A stretch of 64,000 bases of DNA from Scatophagus argus (Eukaryota; Chordata; Actinopteri; Scatophagidae). The notes under the pieces were generated by a model. It was given only the letters and a program-made list of their open reading frames with translations, was not told where the DNA came from and did no database searches. The DNA is taken from NCBI RefSeq assembly GCF_020382885.2, contig NC_058506.1, positions 22,344,318-22,408,317 of the forward strand, read 5' to 3'. This document shows, piece after piece, positions 1-13,025 of this stretch (positions are counted from its first letter, which is position 1; each line of letters begins with the position of its first letter). A program made the position numbers and the translations under genes.

Positions 1-2401
1 GCAGGAGAACTGTGGAGATTTCATATGAAGTTTGAGCAGACTGATCCTTTAATGCTCAGAGAAACAGAGCTGTGATCAGAGGATTCATCGGGTTGAGAAG
101 CCGCCGACACTAAACATGGAGATGTTGACGGCTGCCGGCGTCCTCAGAGGGACACGCGTCCCTTTGAGGACGAGGAGTGAAACTGTTTCGTCTGGTTCAT
201 TTATGTGGACATGACTTGTCTGATTTTGTTCCTGTCAGATCTTTTTCCTAACCAAACCAAAGTGAAGCTGACAAACTGGAAACAGCTTTTCCTGACCGTA
301 ACCAAAGTGCTCTTGTTGTCTAAACCTAAACCACAGACAGGATCTGATCCCTGGATCCTGGTGTGACGGTCCTCGACTCCTACGTCCGCCTGTCATCCCC
401 CCAGACCACCGACATTTAATCTAAGGTGCGTCCATGTTAGGTTAAATGTTGTGATCACCTGACAAGCCGCCGTCATACTCGTCGTTGTATTGGTTTTCAT
501 CTTAGTTTTATTTGGATGCTAAATCTGCTCTGATTTTGAGTGAACCTGAAGTATCGAGTTTCCATGGAGTCTTTCAGGTAGCTTCTCAGCCTAACATGTA
601 GTCACACCACCTGTCAGCAGCGTAGCTGTGGATGTGGAGACACGATCACTGGATTGCTGTCATATTGAAGAAAAGTGAAAAACGTTTTTGTGGACTTATG
701 GACGTTTATCGCGAATGGACAGCAGAGCTGATGACCTCAGGAAGTGATGTCACACTGCATGACATCAGCACGTGTTTCATGTCGGTGTGTTCACGTCTTA
801 AAATGAAGGAGCGAGACGTTTGACCGTACCTGCGGCGATCCGTAGCTGAATGATCTCTGCGATTTAAAAAACCTGCTGAGTTTACTGAAAGGCTAAAAAT
901 AATTTAGCGAGTGACTTCGATCTGCTCTGCAGAAACAGCAGATACTCGTCACGACTCACAGCTCCCTAATGAGAGCCAACTTTGTCTGAACACAGTCTGG
1001 TGATAAAGTAAATCTGCAGAGCGGCGGGTCTGTCCTCCGGGCCCGCGGCCGCTGCCCGGCTTAAAGGGACAGTACGCCACAAAATCAAAAATACACGTTT
1101 TTCTTCTCTTGATCCATGGAGTCTGCTGTGAGATCTGGTTCCAATGTATTAGGGAGGAAGCGGACTGTGAGACCTTTGTGCACCTGTCAGGCAACATCAT
1201 CACTGCACCACACATGCACAGTGACTGTGCAGCGCCACCTTCAGGTCAGCTCCTGGACGATCCAGATGTTCATGTGGTTACAGAAGATAAAGTCTGACTT
1301 CGTAGCTTAATGAGCTGCTGAGAGTCTCAGGGATGCAGTGTTGGCTGGATGCTGCGTCACGATCTGCACCGCGTCCTGAGTCAGACCGAAGCTCCTCCAC
1401 CTTTTAAACACCTGTTTTCAGTTAGAGCTGCACGACTGCTTTTAACTCCAGAGCTGCATTAAAGCTGCCGACACTCAGTCAGATTTCGTGATGAAGGAGA
1501 AGAAAAGCTTTGTTTATCTGCATTAGGAGGGAGAATCACCAAACTTGGAGATGCCTGTTTTATACACGACAGCGGTGCTTCCTGGTCAGGTGTCACATGT
1601 TTTTCCCACGGCGGAGCTCAGGTTACCAATGAGTTTCTTCATATATAGTCAGAGAGAGCAGCCTGAGGCGCAGGATGGCCTTACAAGTCCATGTTCAGGA
1701 GAAAATAATCTCTGAGTTATCTGAAGAACATCAAAAACCTGATCCACAGAAATCCCCCGAAATCCACCAAAATCCTTTGAAAACCTCCAACATGCTGCAC
1801 ATCACCTGCCGCGCCTACGGGTCACTTCCTGTGATCCTCAGGAGGAGGAGGAGGAGCCCCTGGATTGAATGCTGCTGACTGAAAAGCTTTGTTTAGCTGT
1901 GCTGTTATGAAAGGAATAAATGAAACTCTGCAGTCCTTTTGGTGAAAAACTGCTGTAATGTGTTTTTCTTTCTCCCCGTTAATAATCTGACAAACCTCTG
2001 ACTCCGTCCAGCTGGTCAGAGGTCAGTTTCTTCTTATTTACAGCTCTTTAAAAGTAAACATTTCTGTTTGTGGTTTATTTAATGCAACATTTAACTGATT
2101 ACCCACCAGCCAATCATAATCAAGTGCTCTGTGTGCGATCAAAGCTGCAGCAGAAGCTCAAGATGATGATGATGATGATGATGATGATGACTGCTCACAG
2201 ATTTCCTGCTCTTGTGGTGATTGCTGCCCCCCGGTGGTGAAACATGTGATCTGCAGCTCAACTGTGTCTGCATGTGTGAACCAGACACACTCACCTAAAA
2301 GACTGTCCAAACTCACTTCCTGTCCACATGTTCACTGCCCACCACTTTACTTGTGTGTGTGTAATTTGTGGTTTATGCCAGCTGTGTGTCTCTGTGTTCA
2401 G
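1..2401. other. Intronic/intergenic stretch upstream of adra1b last exons
   Basis: No coding exon is recognised here. Because the receptor reading frame enters at 2402 through a splice acceptor, this stretch is most likely the large intron that in ADRA1 genes separates the exon for helices 1-6 from the exon for helix 7. A short (GAT)n tract lies at about 2161-2191. The open frames present are short and resemble no family I know. Confidence 0.6.
2161..2191. repeat. (GAT)n microsatellite
   Basis: About ten GAT/ATG units in a row, within presumed adra1b intron sequence. Confidence 0.9.
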
Positions 2402-3379
2402 GCTCATTCAACAGCAGCCTGCGTCCTCCTGAAACCTTCTTTAAAGTCATTTTCTGGTTGGGATACTTCAACAGCTGCCTGAACCCCATCATCTACCCCT
2501 GCTACAGCCGGGAGTTCAAACAGGTACCACTCCTGCTCACAGTACTGATACTTCTGATACTACTGATACTACTGCCTTTTCTGTGCTACATTCAGCTCGG
2601 ACCTCCAGCCGTGGCCTAGAGGTTGGAGAAGCGGCTTGTGATCGGAGGGTCACCAGTTCGATTCCCCCACCCAAAATTTGGGTGTGGTGGAGTGATTAAT
2701 GCGAAAAATGCTCCCCTCCTCCATTAGCCGGCTGATGTGCCCTTGAGCAAGGCACTTAACCCCCCAATATGCTCCCCGGGCGCTTGATGCTGCCCACTGC
2801 TCCTGTGTGTGTTTCACTGCATGTAATTTGCCGGGTGTTGCATGTGTGTGTTCAACTGAGGATGGGTCAAATGCAGAAGACGAATTCAGTGTAAAAATAT
2901 ATTTACTGTCAATAAAGCTGATTCTTCTTCTTCTTCATTAAACCTCTCAGTTTCCTGTTCCTGTCCAGTGTCCACACTTGTTTTTGTGTCTTCAGGCGTT
3001 CATCCGGATCCTTCGCTGTCGTTGGAAGAGGAAGCGTCAGGGCTGGCAGGCGTACTACAACTACCGCTGCCAACAGGGCTCCAACAACTCGTCCTTTCTG
3101 AACAGCAGCCAGCAGACGCTGTCCTCCATTAGCCCCAGCCCGCGCTGCATCGCCTCCAGACTCCGCCCCCCGCCGTGGCCCTCCTCTTCCGACCGAGAGC
3201 TTCTCCCCGGCTCGACGGGCAGAGGCCGGACGAGCCCGGTGTCCCCGCTTGCTAAGGATGCCGGGAAGGTGTTGGGCGTCGGCGCGGGGCGCAACACGGC
3301 GATCGACGGGCAGACCGTAAACAACAAGGAGCAACGCGGAGCCTCAGAGGGAACGCTATGCGAGAAGGTAGAACACTAA
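2402..3379 (+). CDS. adra1b: Alpha-1B adrenergic receptor, 3' coding exons (partial)
   Basis: This is a Gq-coupled plasma-membrane receptor for noradrenaline and adrenaline. Two exons are seen, 2402-2523 and 2996-3379; the exon for helices 1-6 lies outside the window. The first encodes extracellular loop 3 and helix 7, with [20 protein letters not shown] containing the NPxxY-class motif of family A GPCRs (NPIIY). The second starts [15 protein letters not shown] (helix 8 and a basic, Cys-containing segment) and runs to a stop at 3377-3379. The tail stretch [15 protein letters not shown] aligns with the human ADRA1B tail around SGSQRTLPSASPSP, which is why I prefer 1B over 1A and 1D. Splice sites are AG at 2400-2401, GT at 2524-2525 and AG at 2994-2995, and the frame is kept. 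To my knowledge mammalian ADRA1B encodes helix 7 and the tail in one exon, so the 472-bp intron is unusual. The paralogue (a or b copy) cannot be told. Confidence 0.85.
2606..2936 (+). repeat. tRNA-derived SINE, copy 1 (in adra1b intron)
   Basis: The left end has a tRNA-like head: an A-box-like GTGGCCTAGAGGTTGG and a B-box-like GTTCGATTCCC. The body carries CCTTGAGCAAGGCACTTAAC, a motif widespread in teleost SINEs, and the tail ends AATAAAGCTG followed by (TTC)n. A second copy of the same family lies at 52006-52310 in the same orientation and matches over almost its whole length. I do not assign a family name. Confidence 0.85.
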
Positions 3380-6696
<3,317 letters not shown>

Positions 6697-6730
6697 AGCA
6701 GACCCTGACCCGCGGACACTGAAACACAAA

Positions 6731-6746
6731 GGCTCTTTTAAGAGCC
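6731..6746 (+). terminator. Histone mRNA 3' stem-loop (H4)
   Basis: GGCTCTTTTAAGAGCC is a 6-bp stem with a 4-nt loop, 35 nt after the H4 stop codon. It is the SLBP-binding element that directs U7-dependent, non-polyadenylated 3' end formation. Confidence 0.95.
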
Positions 6747-6838
6747 ACACAAACAGCCTGAAGAGCTGATCCTCCACATGTAATGATCACATTTATCTGA
6801 AGGCCGCGGAGGTCCTGACCTTCCACTCAGAGCCCCCA

Positions 6839-6879
<41 letters not shown>

Positions 6880-6939
6880 GCTGGCCTGGACGAGTGGTGG
6901 GAGAGGAAGGAAGGAAGGAAGGAAGGAAGGAAGGAAAGG
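6839..6939. repeat. (CAA)n and (GGAA)n microsatellites
   Basis: A (CAA)n run at about 6839-6880 is followed by a (GGAA)n run at about 6906-6939, just after the H4 3' end. Confidence 0.9.
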
Positions 6940-6972
6940 AGTGAGTGAGTGAGTGAGAGAGACGAAGAGGAG

Positions 6973-7121
6973 TGTGGGCTGCCGTTCGTAAAGCTGCTCA
7001 TGCTGAAAATAACAGCAACATTTAGTCACATTTAGCTTCAAATCGTGTCTTAAAAAGTGGTGTGACTTTTTGAAAGTCATTTTTTTTAGCACATTTAACA
7101 CAATATTTGTTAACTTTGAAA
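6973..7121. repeat. Left arm of a long inverted repeat
   Basis: The reverse complement of this arm matches 7346-7484 almost base for base, with a few substitutions and small indels. Shared words include TTTCAAAGTTAACAAA, CACCACTTTTTAA, TTTGAAGCTAAATGTGAC and GAGCAGCTTTACGAACGG. The arms are separated by about 225 bp. See the right arm entry. Confidence 0.9.
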
Positions 7122-7345
7122 TTAATTCTAAACCTAAATGTTTTGGGTGAAACTAAATATTTGGCTAATATGTAAATTCTGACTGTCCCCATCAGACTTT
7201 CTTCTTACTAATAGAAAATGTGTCGAATTCGCCTGGATAAGTAACGTTACCCGATGGATCAGTCAAAGTGCGCCCCCTGTGACTGACTGTAGTGGCTACA
7301 GGTTATAAGTCCCGCAAAAAGCGACACATTAATTATTTAATACAT

Positions 7346-7484
7346 TTTCAAAGTTAACAAACATTGTGTTAAACGTGCTAAAAAATGATTTTCACACCAC
7401 TTTTTAAAACACGATTTGAAGCTAAATGTGACAAAATGTTGCTGTTCCTTTCAGCCTGAGCAGCTTTACGAACGGCAGCCCACA
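7346..7484. repeat. Right arm of a long inverted repeat
   Basis: Partner of 6973-7121. Together the arms could fold into a hairpin of about 140 bp around a loop of about 225 bp. Candidates are a foldback or MITE-type element, or a local inverted duplication. I see no flanking target-site duplication that settles it. The outer end of the arm includes CTTTCAG followed by an open frame, which resembles a 3' splice site, so a duplicated exon fragment is also possible. Confidence 0.85.
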
Positions 7485-8504
7485 GAGGAGGAGTGGATGA
7501 AGAGAAGCTCACAGACGCCCTGCAGTTGGGTGTTGAGACGTGTGAATAAACTGCTCACACATTCTTCTTATGGTCACTCAGCGAATCTACGGATATTCAG
7601 GTTTCCAGTTCGTGACTCCACTTAAAAGGTGCGTCCTCAGCTTGACAGTTTCCATGGTGACACAAAATCCCCCCCAGCAGGTGAAAACAGACTTCAGGTG
7701 TTAAACTCCAACCTGACGTTTGCTTTAGCATCACCATCAGGCTAAACTTTATCATGAGCCCTGTTAGAAGTTTTCTCTAGCGCCACCATCAGGTCAAAGT
7801 CTCACCCCTGAACACAACACAAGCGTTCTTCTTGCTCCGTGGAGGATGAACCATTCTGGTGTCGATGACCTTCAATGGCCTCATGGATTCAAAGGTGTAA
7901 AACCGCCCACACTGTGCATAAATTAAAATGAAACATTAATAAAAAACTAAGACACACACACACTGACACACAAACCAGTCTCTCTGCCAGCCCGGCTCAG
8001 CTTAAAGATGTTTTCAGCTGTTGCTGCTGGTTGTATAAATGACTCTTTGTTCCCTGAGAGCTTTGGACTTCTCCTCCTTCCCCTCTTCCTCCCCTCTCAC
8101 CTCCCCTCTCTCACCTCTCTATCTCACTTTTAACCTCCCCCCACCATATCCTCTCTGCCTCCACCCCAACCATCAGCCTACCTCACCCCTCCTCCTCCTT
8201 GTCTCCCTTCTGTCAAAATAAAATGTCTTCACTAAGTGGCCATTGGATTTCCCTTCAGTCCCTTCTGTCTCGGCGTCCTCAGTCCTCCATCTGGGTTGTG
8301 TTTTACGCCACATTTTTACCCATTTTGCGACGGGTAAAACTAAGTGTGAGCTTGTTTTGACCTTCAGTGACTTGACTGATTGTGAAAGTGTTGGATTGTT
8401 GCGATGCTTGTTGTTCTTCATTTGTTGAGATCACATCAGTGGGTTACATTTAATAAACTGAATAAAATAATATATATATAAAACATATATAATATATATA
8501 TCTA
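7485..8504. other. Intergenic, no gene recognised
   Basis: Pyrimidine-rich stretch around 8060-8210 and AT-rich DNA at its right end. No supported gene. Confidence 0.5.
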
Positions 8505-9238
8505 CCGTATTTTTCGGACTATACGTCGCTCCGGAGTGTAAGTCTCACCAGCCAAAAAATGCATAATGAAGAAGAAAAAAACATATATAAGTCGCACTGG
8601 ACTATAAGTCGCATTTTTGTGGGGAAATTTTATAAAATCAGAGACCAAGAACAGATATTTCATCTTGAACGGTAAATTATAGTAATAACAATAGGTTAGA
8701 GAACAACGGGCTGAATGGGTGTCTGGTATGTTAATGTAACACAATAACAGATATTCAGATAACTATAACATAAACAACATAAGTTTACCAAACCCTGTTC
8801 CTCTAGCTGTGGTCATCTAGCTTTTAGCCCACGATTAGCTTTTTTGGTTTTCTTCATTGCAGTCAGAGTGTCCTCCGCTTTTCGCGAGTCCCTCACAAGT
8901 TTCTCGCTAACTACAAACTTTCTCTCAGCTGCTCGATTACCGTTTTCGGCTGCATATTTCACTACTTGCTGCTTGTAATCTGCAGGGTCTGATTTTCTTT
9001 TTGGGGCAGTTGTGTTCAGTCTTTCTCAGTTGTCTTTATAAGTTTTAATTTTTCGGTGGTACAGGAGTAATGGGCGTAGCAGATACTGGCACACCAGCCT
9101 AGAGCGCCCCCTCGGGGCTGTCAGTGTGAACGTGTGAAATTGCCGTATATATTTTAATATATAAGTCGCACCAGAGTATAAGTCGCAGGACCAGCCAAAC
9201 AATGACAAAAAGTGCGACTTATAGTCCGAAAAATACGG
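8505..9238 (-). mobile_element. pogo-like (Tc1/mariner superfamily) DNA transposon, internally deleted
   Basis: The element begins CCGTATTTTTCGGACTATA and ends TATAGTCCGAAAAATACGG, near-perfect terminal inverted repeats flanked on both sides by TA (8503-8504 and 9239-9240), the target-site duplication of the Tc1/mariner group. Subterminal words such as ATAAGTCGCA recur near both ends. On the minus strand, about 9005-8812, a reading frame gives YAAENGNRAAERKF, SEKLVRDSRKAED and MKKTKKANRGLKAR, the helix-turn-helix DNA-binding region seen at the N terminus of pogo-type transposases and host relatives such as POGK. No catalytic DDE/D domain remains, so this copy is non-autonomous. Confidence 0.85.
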
Positions 9239-9240
9239 TA

Positions 9241-9295
9241 CATATATATGTATATATATACATATATATATATATACATATATATGTATATATAC

Positions 9296-9374
<79 letters not shown>

Positions 9375-9439
9375 CGGCGGTGGTGTGTGTGTGTGTGTGT
9401 GTGTGGGGGGGGGGGGATTATAATGGCGGTGGTGTGTGT

Positions 9440-9470
<31 letters not shown>

Positions 9471-9473
9471 GGG
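9241..9473. repeat. (TA)n, (GT)n and poly-G microsatellite block
   Basis: A long TA tract (about 9241-9371) is followed by two GT-then-poly-G blocks. It directly abuts the pogo-like element on one side and the promoter region of the intronless ORF on the other. The small open frames here are low-complexity artefacts. Confidence 0.95.
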
Positions 9474-9475
9474 GA

Positions 9476-9558
9476 TTCTAGAACACATCAAAGTCATCAA
9501 AAACATTCCGCTTGCTTTGTGACGTCACACTGGGATTCTGGAATGTTGAAGCTATAAA
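9476..9558 (+). promoter_or_regulatory. Promoter candidate: heat-shock-like elements, CRE and TATA box
   Basis: Upstream of the 187-aa ORF are: a palindromic HSF-type site TTCTAGAA at 9476-9483; a full cAMP-response element TGACGTCA at 9520-9527; a three-unit HSE-like array TTCTGGAATGTTGAA at 9536-9550 with one mismatch; and TATAAA at 9553-9558. From the TATA box, transcription should start near 9580-9590, about 70-80 bp before the ATG at 9658. The motifs are directly visible; heat or cAMP induction is inference. Confidence 0.6.
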
Positions 9559-9657
9559 GCTGACCAGCTGCAGACAGTTTGATGCATTCGGGGTTTGATC
9601 TCATTGCAGACTACTGAGTGTTTAGAGCAGAGCATATCGAGCGTGTAGAAAAGCGTC

Positions 9658-10221
9658 ATGTCTGGTGACAACACAGCGGAGACCGTCCAAGAGAAGGAAA
9701 GCAACTCTGGGGCCACTATGGACCAACCTCAGACTCCTGCCTCTGGATGTGAACCTGCAGCCGGAGCACAAAACCAGAAGCAGCTCCAGATGTTTGTCAC
9801 TGTGCTGACGGTGAGAGTGTTGGACAAGTGCAACGCTGTCACGAACCAACCACGCAACCAGGGGAGGTGGGTCCCCCACATCAAGAGAATGGTGAACCAG
9901 ACGATGGAGGGACTCGCCATCACTGAAGGCTTCTGCCCGGACATCAAGAGCACCAAGAAACTGTGCAAGGCCGTGGTGAAAGAGCTGCAGAAGAAGTTCT
10001 GCGGTAAGCGAATGCTGGAGACTCTGATGTTATTGGAGGATCCGGCGGTGGAAGCAGAGATCGTTCGCTGCTTACAAGCTCACATCAAAGACCTGTCTGC
10101 TCGTCTTGCAAAGAAAGCTGCAAACTCTGCAAAACAGTGGAAGATCATGCTCAACGTCATGGAGTTCTCTGTACGTTTCCTGGCCGCCTTGGGCTTGTTG
10201 CTGTTGCTTTCATTTCTGTAA
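9658..10221 (+). CDS. Unrecognised intronless gene, possible tail-anchored protein (187 aa)
   Basis: I do not recognise this protein. It is a single open frame from an ATG at 9658 to TAA at 10219. Residues 1-45 are polar and low in hydrophobics (many T, E, N, Q). Residues about 45-165 look like a helical domain rich in Lys, Leu and Val with Cys residues, e.g. MFVTVLTVRVLDKCN, EGFCPDIKSTKKLCKAVVKE and MLETLMLLEDPAVEAEIVRC. The last about 16 residues (VRFLAALGLLLLLSFL) are strongly hydrophobic and end the protein, as in a tail-anchored membrane protein. There is no N-terminal signal peptide. A compact promoter (TATA, CRE, HSE-like sites) sits directly upstream. The complete frame, clean promoter and position between H4 and H2B argue for a real gene. 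A retrocopy or element-derived ORF is the alternative. I see no histone stem-loop after it. Confidence 0.7.
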   Translation: MSGDNTAETVQEKESNSGATMDQPQTPASGCEPAAGAQNQKQLQMFVTVLTVRVLDKCNAVTNQPRNQGRWVPHIKRMVNQTMEGLAITEGFCPDIKSTKKLCKAVVKELQKKFCGKRMLETLMLLEDPAVEAEIVRCLQAHIKDLSARLAKKAANSAKQWKIMLNVMEFSVRFLAALGLLLLLSFL

Positions 10222-10450
10222 ACTGTTCACCTGGATTCATGCTTTTATTCTGAATGCGCACGGACTAAAGTACAAAAACAAAAACTACTACTACTAAACT
10301 ACAAAAGCGCAAACGGAAAAGGCGGCAACAACAAGTAAAACGAGAAGCGGTAACCAAGTTTAAAAGTGAACAACATGAAGAAAACAGCTTCAGCTGAAAG
10401 GTAAGTTGTTGCATACAGTTTGGAGAATATGTTTTGTTAAGTGTGATGCA

Positions 10451-10451
<1 letters not shown>

Positions 10452-10481
<30 letters not shown>

Positions 10482-10483
10482 GT
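10452..10483. repeat. (ATT)n microsatellite
   Basis: About ten ATT units between the 187-aa ORF and the Harbinger element. Confidence 0.9.
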
Positions 10484-10939
10484 CATTTGCTACTGTTTGA
10501 GTTAGCTTAACGCGTTTCTTCCGTTGTGTATTCTGTACCCAGGTTTATGACGTCATTACAAAGTCACGAGTCAGCGGAGACCAGGGGCCCGTTTCATGAA
10601 GCAGGTTATGTGGAAACCCTGCGCATGTTGAGCCTGAAACCAGCGACACCCTGAGTTAACCCTTTCAATAAGGAAGGTAAGTTAACCCCGAGATCGGGGG
10701 AAGTTAAGGAGTAAGTTAAGCCCGTTTCATAAAGCGAGGTAACTCACACTCAGAGTCTGTTACCGCGGTAACTTAGTCTGTGAACATAACCTGGTCGGGA
10801 GCGGGTTTTACTCCAGAAACCTCGAGTTTGTCTCTGACTCCTCCCCTTTACGGAACATAAGCCTGAACCGTTTCCTGCTCTCTTTAAATGTCAGAGCACA
10901 AACATCCCAACTAACCCGTCTCATTTTCTGTACTGTTAG

Positions 10940-11337
10940 ATCATTTGTGATGCAGCTCACATCATCACACATGTGGAAGCCAAGTGGCCTGGGTCTGAGC
11001 AGGACTCCTGCATATATCGAGGGTCTACTCTGAGCCGCAGACTGGACTGTGGTAAGTGGTCTGAAACACTGCACTGGTGGCTGTTTGTCACTGTGAAGAT
11101 CTTTGTCTAGTTAGTCTGTGAATAACATCTGTACTAAATAAATGTGACTTCACTTGCAGGAGACATTGAAGGCTTCCTTCTGGGTGACAGGAGTTACCCC
11201 TGCCAACCCAGACTCATAAGACCCTCAACCAGGCCCCCAGCAGCACTTCAATGTGGCACACTGCTGGACCAGAGCCAGGCTAGAGATGACTGTAGGCCTG
11301 CTGAAAGCCTGTTCCCAGGTCTTACGTCATCTCAGTA
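10940..11337 (+). pseudogene. Harbinger transposase (HARBI1-like) remnant
   Basis: An exon-like block at 10940-11051 reads IICDAAHIITHVEAKWPGS then DSCIYRGSTLSRRL, which matches the core of HARBI1-type transposases (human-type VVxNAxxxITNVxARWPGSxHDS). It ends at a clean GTAAGT donor. The frame continues after an AG at 11158-11159 with GDIEGFLLGDRSYPCQP, the conserved LLGDxGYPC motif. Downstream the family's FNVAH..TRARxEMTxGLLK stretch (about 11245-11320) is read in a different frame, so a frameshift has occurred. The N-terminal part and first catalytic Asp region are absent. Confidence 0.8.
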
Positions 11338-11459
11338 ACTCCTGAGGGAGCCTGTGACATAATTGTGGCTTGTGTTGTTCTCCATAATATTGCAATTATT
11401 AGAGGAGAGCAACACTCTGCCCTACAAACACAAGACCACGAGGAGGACCCCATCCTCCT

Positions 11460-11646
11460 CCCAGAAAACCAGGGTGGTTTTCATATTGCTTTGTAAAATG
11501 TTAATTTATTTTACCTTTATATTTTCTGTTACTGTTTTTGCACACTTTTTGGTTTTTGCACTCTTTTTCTCTTCTTGTGAGCTGCCACAAGAAGAGAATT
11601 TCCCCACTGCGGGATCAATAAATAAAGTTCATCTAATCTTATCTTG
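11460..11646 (+). repeat. LINE 3' tail nested in the Harbinger element
   Basis: Ends with GAATTTCCCCACTGCGGGAT, then CAATAAATAAAG and an ATCTAATCTTATCTT tail, the usual 3' end of fish L2/CR1-group LINEs. The insertion postdates the Harbinger element. The left boundary is approximate. Confidence 0.65.
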
Positions 11647-11659
11647 TTCCAATGACAAA

Positions 11660-12900
11660 TTAAATTTACCTGTGACTGCACACCCACCTCTAACTTGTAT
11701 TTAAGTATCTCGATTTCCAGGTCTGCCTTGTGGATCTGGTGGTCCAAGTGCACCATTTCCTGATCTGTTCTTTCAGTCAGTTTAAGGAGATGGATTCTGT
11801 TTAACTGGTAACTGGAAATCCATAAGAATGACATTAAGTCATATTGTTCTACATGTACAATTGTACAGAATTCAACTGTGTTGTTTACTGAAACTCTCAC
11901 TGTGTTCTGGTGCTGCAGAGTTTGATGGACCCTCTTCATGCTGTCCAGTTACGCTCTGTTAAAAAAGGATAATATGTCAATATAAATCCATACAAGAATG
12001 TCACGTGCATGTAAAGCTGATCTAATATGATGCCTCTGTAGGCCTTTCTGTGACAGCAGACACAGTGTCTTCATCTTCATTGTCCTTTGAAGACAAGCGT
12101 TTTATTCTGTGAACTTTGTACCACTACTGGTTATGAGTTTTGGTGTGTTGAGGTACATACAACAGGCTGGAGTTGGGCTACATGAGGCTCCAACAGGTGG
12201 AGACGTCCCTCAGAGTCTACTGGATTCAAGAACAAACATCCTGTCTCTAAAAGAGGCTTCATAAAAAACGTTGTAGAGGTGTGGACTTCTTACATGTTAT
12301 GAAGACACTTGTGTCCTGGGGGGTGACTGGCTCAGATGAGCTGCCCCCTGGGATTCCCTCAGCCACTGGCCTTCCAGTAGTTTGGCTCAGGGCCATCTCC
12401 TCTGCCTCTGTTGGAGGTGGTGGTGCAGGTCCTCCACCCGTTTTAGGGGCCTCTGCCCTCTTTCTGTTGGCCAGGCAGGAGTCAGATGTTAACTTCACCA
12501 CATTAATTAATGAAACTTTACACAGAACAGAATGTGTGGAAACATCATGTGGGGATGAAAGAGTTGTAGAGTATTAAATCATTTAAATACATTTAAATAG
12601 TCTGACATGTCAAACGTTACCAAAGTGAGATACAACCAGACATGTTATGTTTCCGCCTCACCTGACTGAATTATATTTTTATATTTCACACGTTTTTCAC
12701 CTCCTGGGTTGCACCTACATGAACAGAGGGTCAATACCATTTTCTACATGCAATATTTTATGAGTGATTAGAAACAAAACTTACGCATTGACTCGAGCAG
12801 TGATCGTTTTCCCTGAATATACGCTCATATTCACCGTACGCCTCCATCAAGATTTCCAGCTCCAGCGGTGAAAAATATGCTGAGCGCTTTCTTTCCCCTC
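11660..12900 (-). pseudogene. Harbinger Myb/SANT-like DNA-binding protein remnant
   Basis: On the minus strand, 12890 down to about 12785 reads RKRSAYFSPLELEILMEAY then GEYERIFRE, the N-terminal Myb/SANT-like domain of the second Harbinger protein. At about 12450-12310 it reads KTGGGPAPPPPTEAEEMALS then GRPVAEGIPGGSSSEP and TPQDTSVFI, the family's Pro/Gly linker. At about 11800-11660 a coiled-coil-like stretch (LLKLTERTDQEMVHLDHQI) follows. These blocks are separated by presumed introns. Whether a full product could be made cannot be told. Confidence 0.75.
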
Positions 12901-12973
12901 CGGCCTCCGTGGTGAATCAGGGAATCGGGACTCCATTGATGAGGGCTTCTTTATGGTCGCGGTGCACGAGCTT

Positions 12974-13025
12974 GAGTCAACATACTCAGAGTCAACATAC
13001 TCAGAGTCGACATACTCAGAGTCGA
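12974..13025. repeat. 15-bp tandem repeat inside the Harbinger element
   Basis: Roughly three and a half units of GAGTCAACATACTCA / GAGTCGACATACTCA. Confidence 0.85.

Noticed and set aside
2606-2936. tRNA gene at the SINE head
   Set aside because: A- and B-box-like motifs are present but they head a SINE with core and tail, so this is not a functional tRNA.
9202-9506. Open frames in the TA/GT/G block
   Set aside because: Pure simple repeats (Tyr-Ile and Val-Cys runs).
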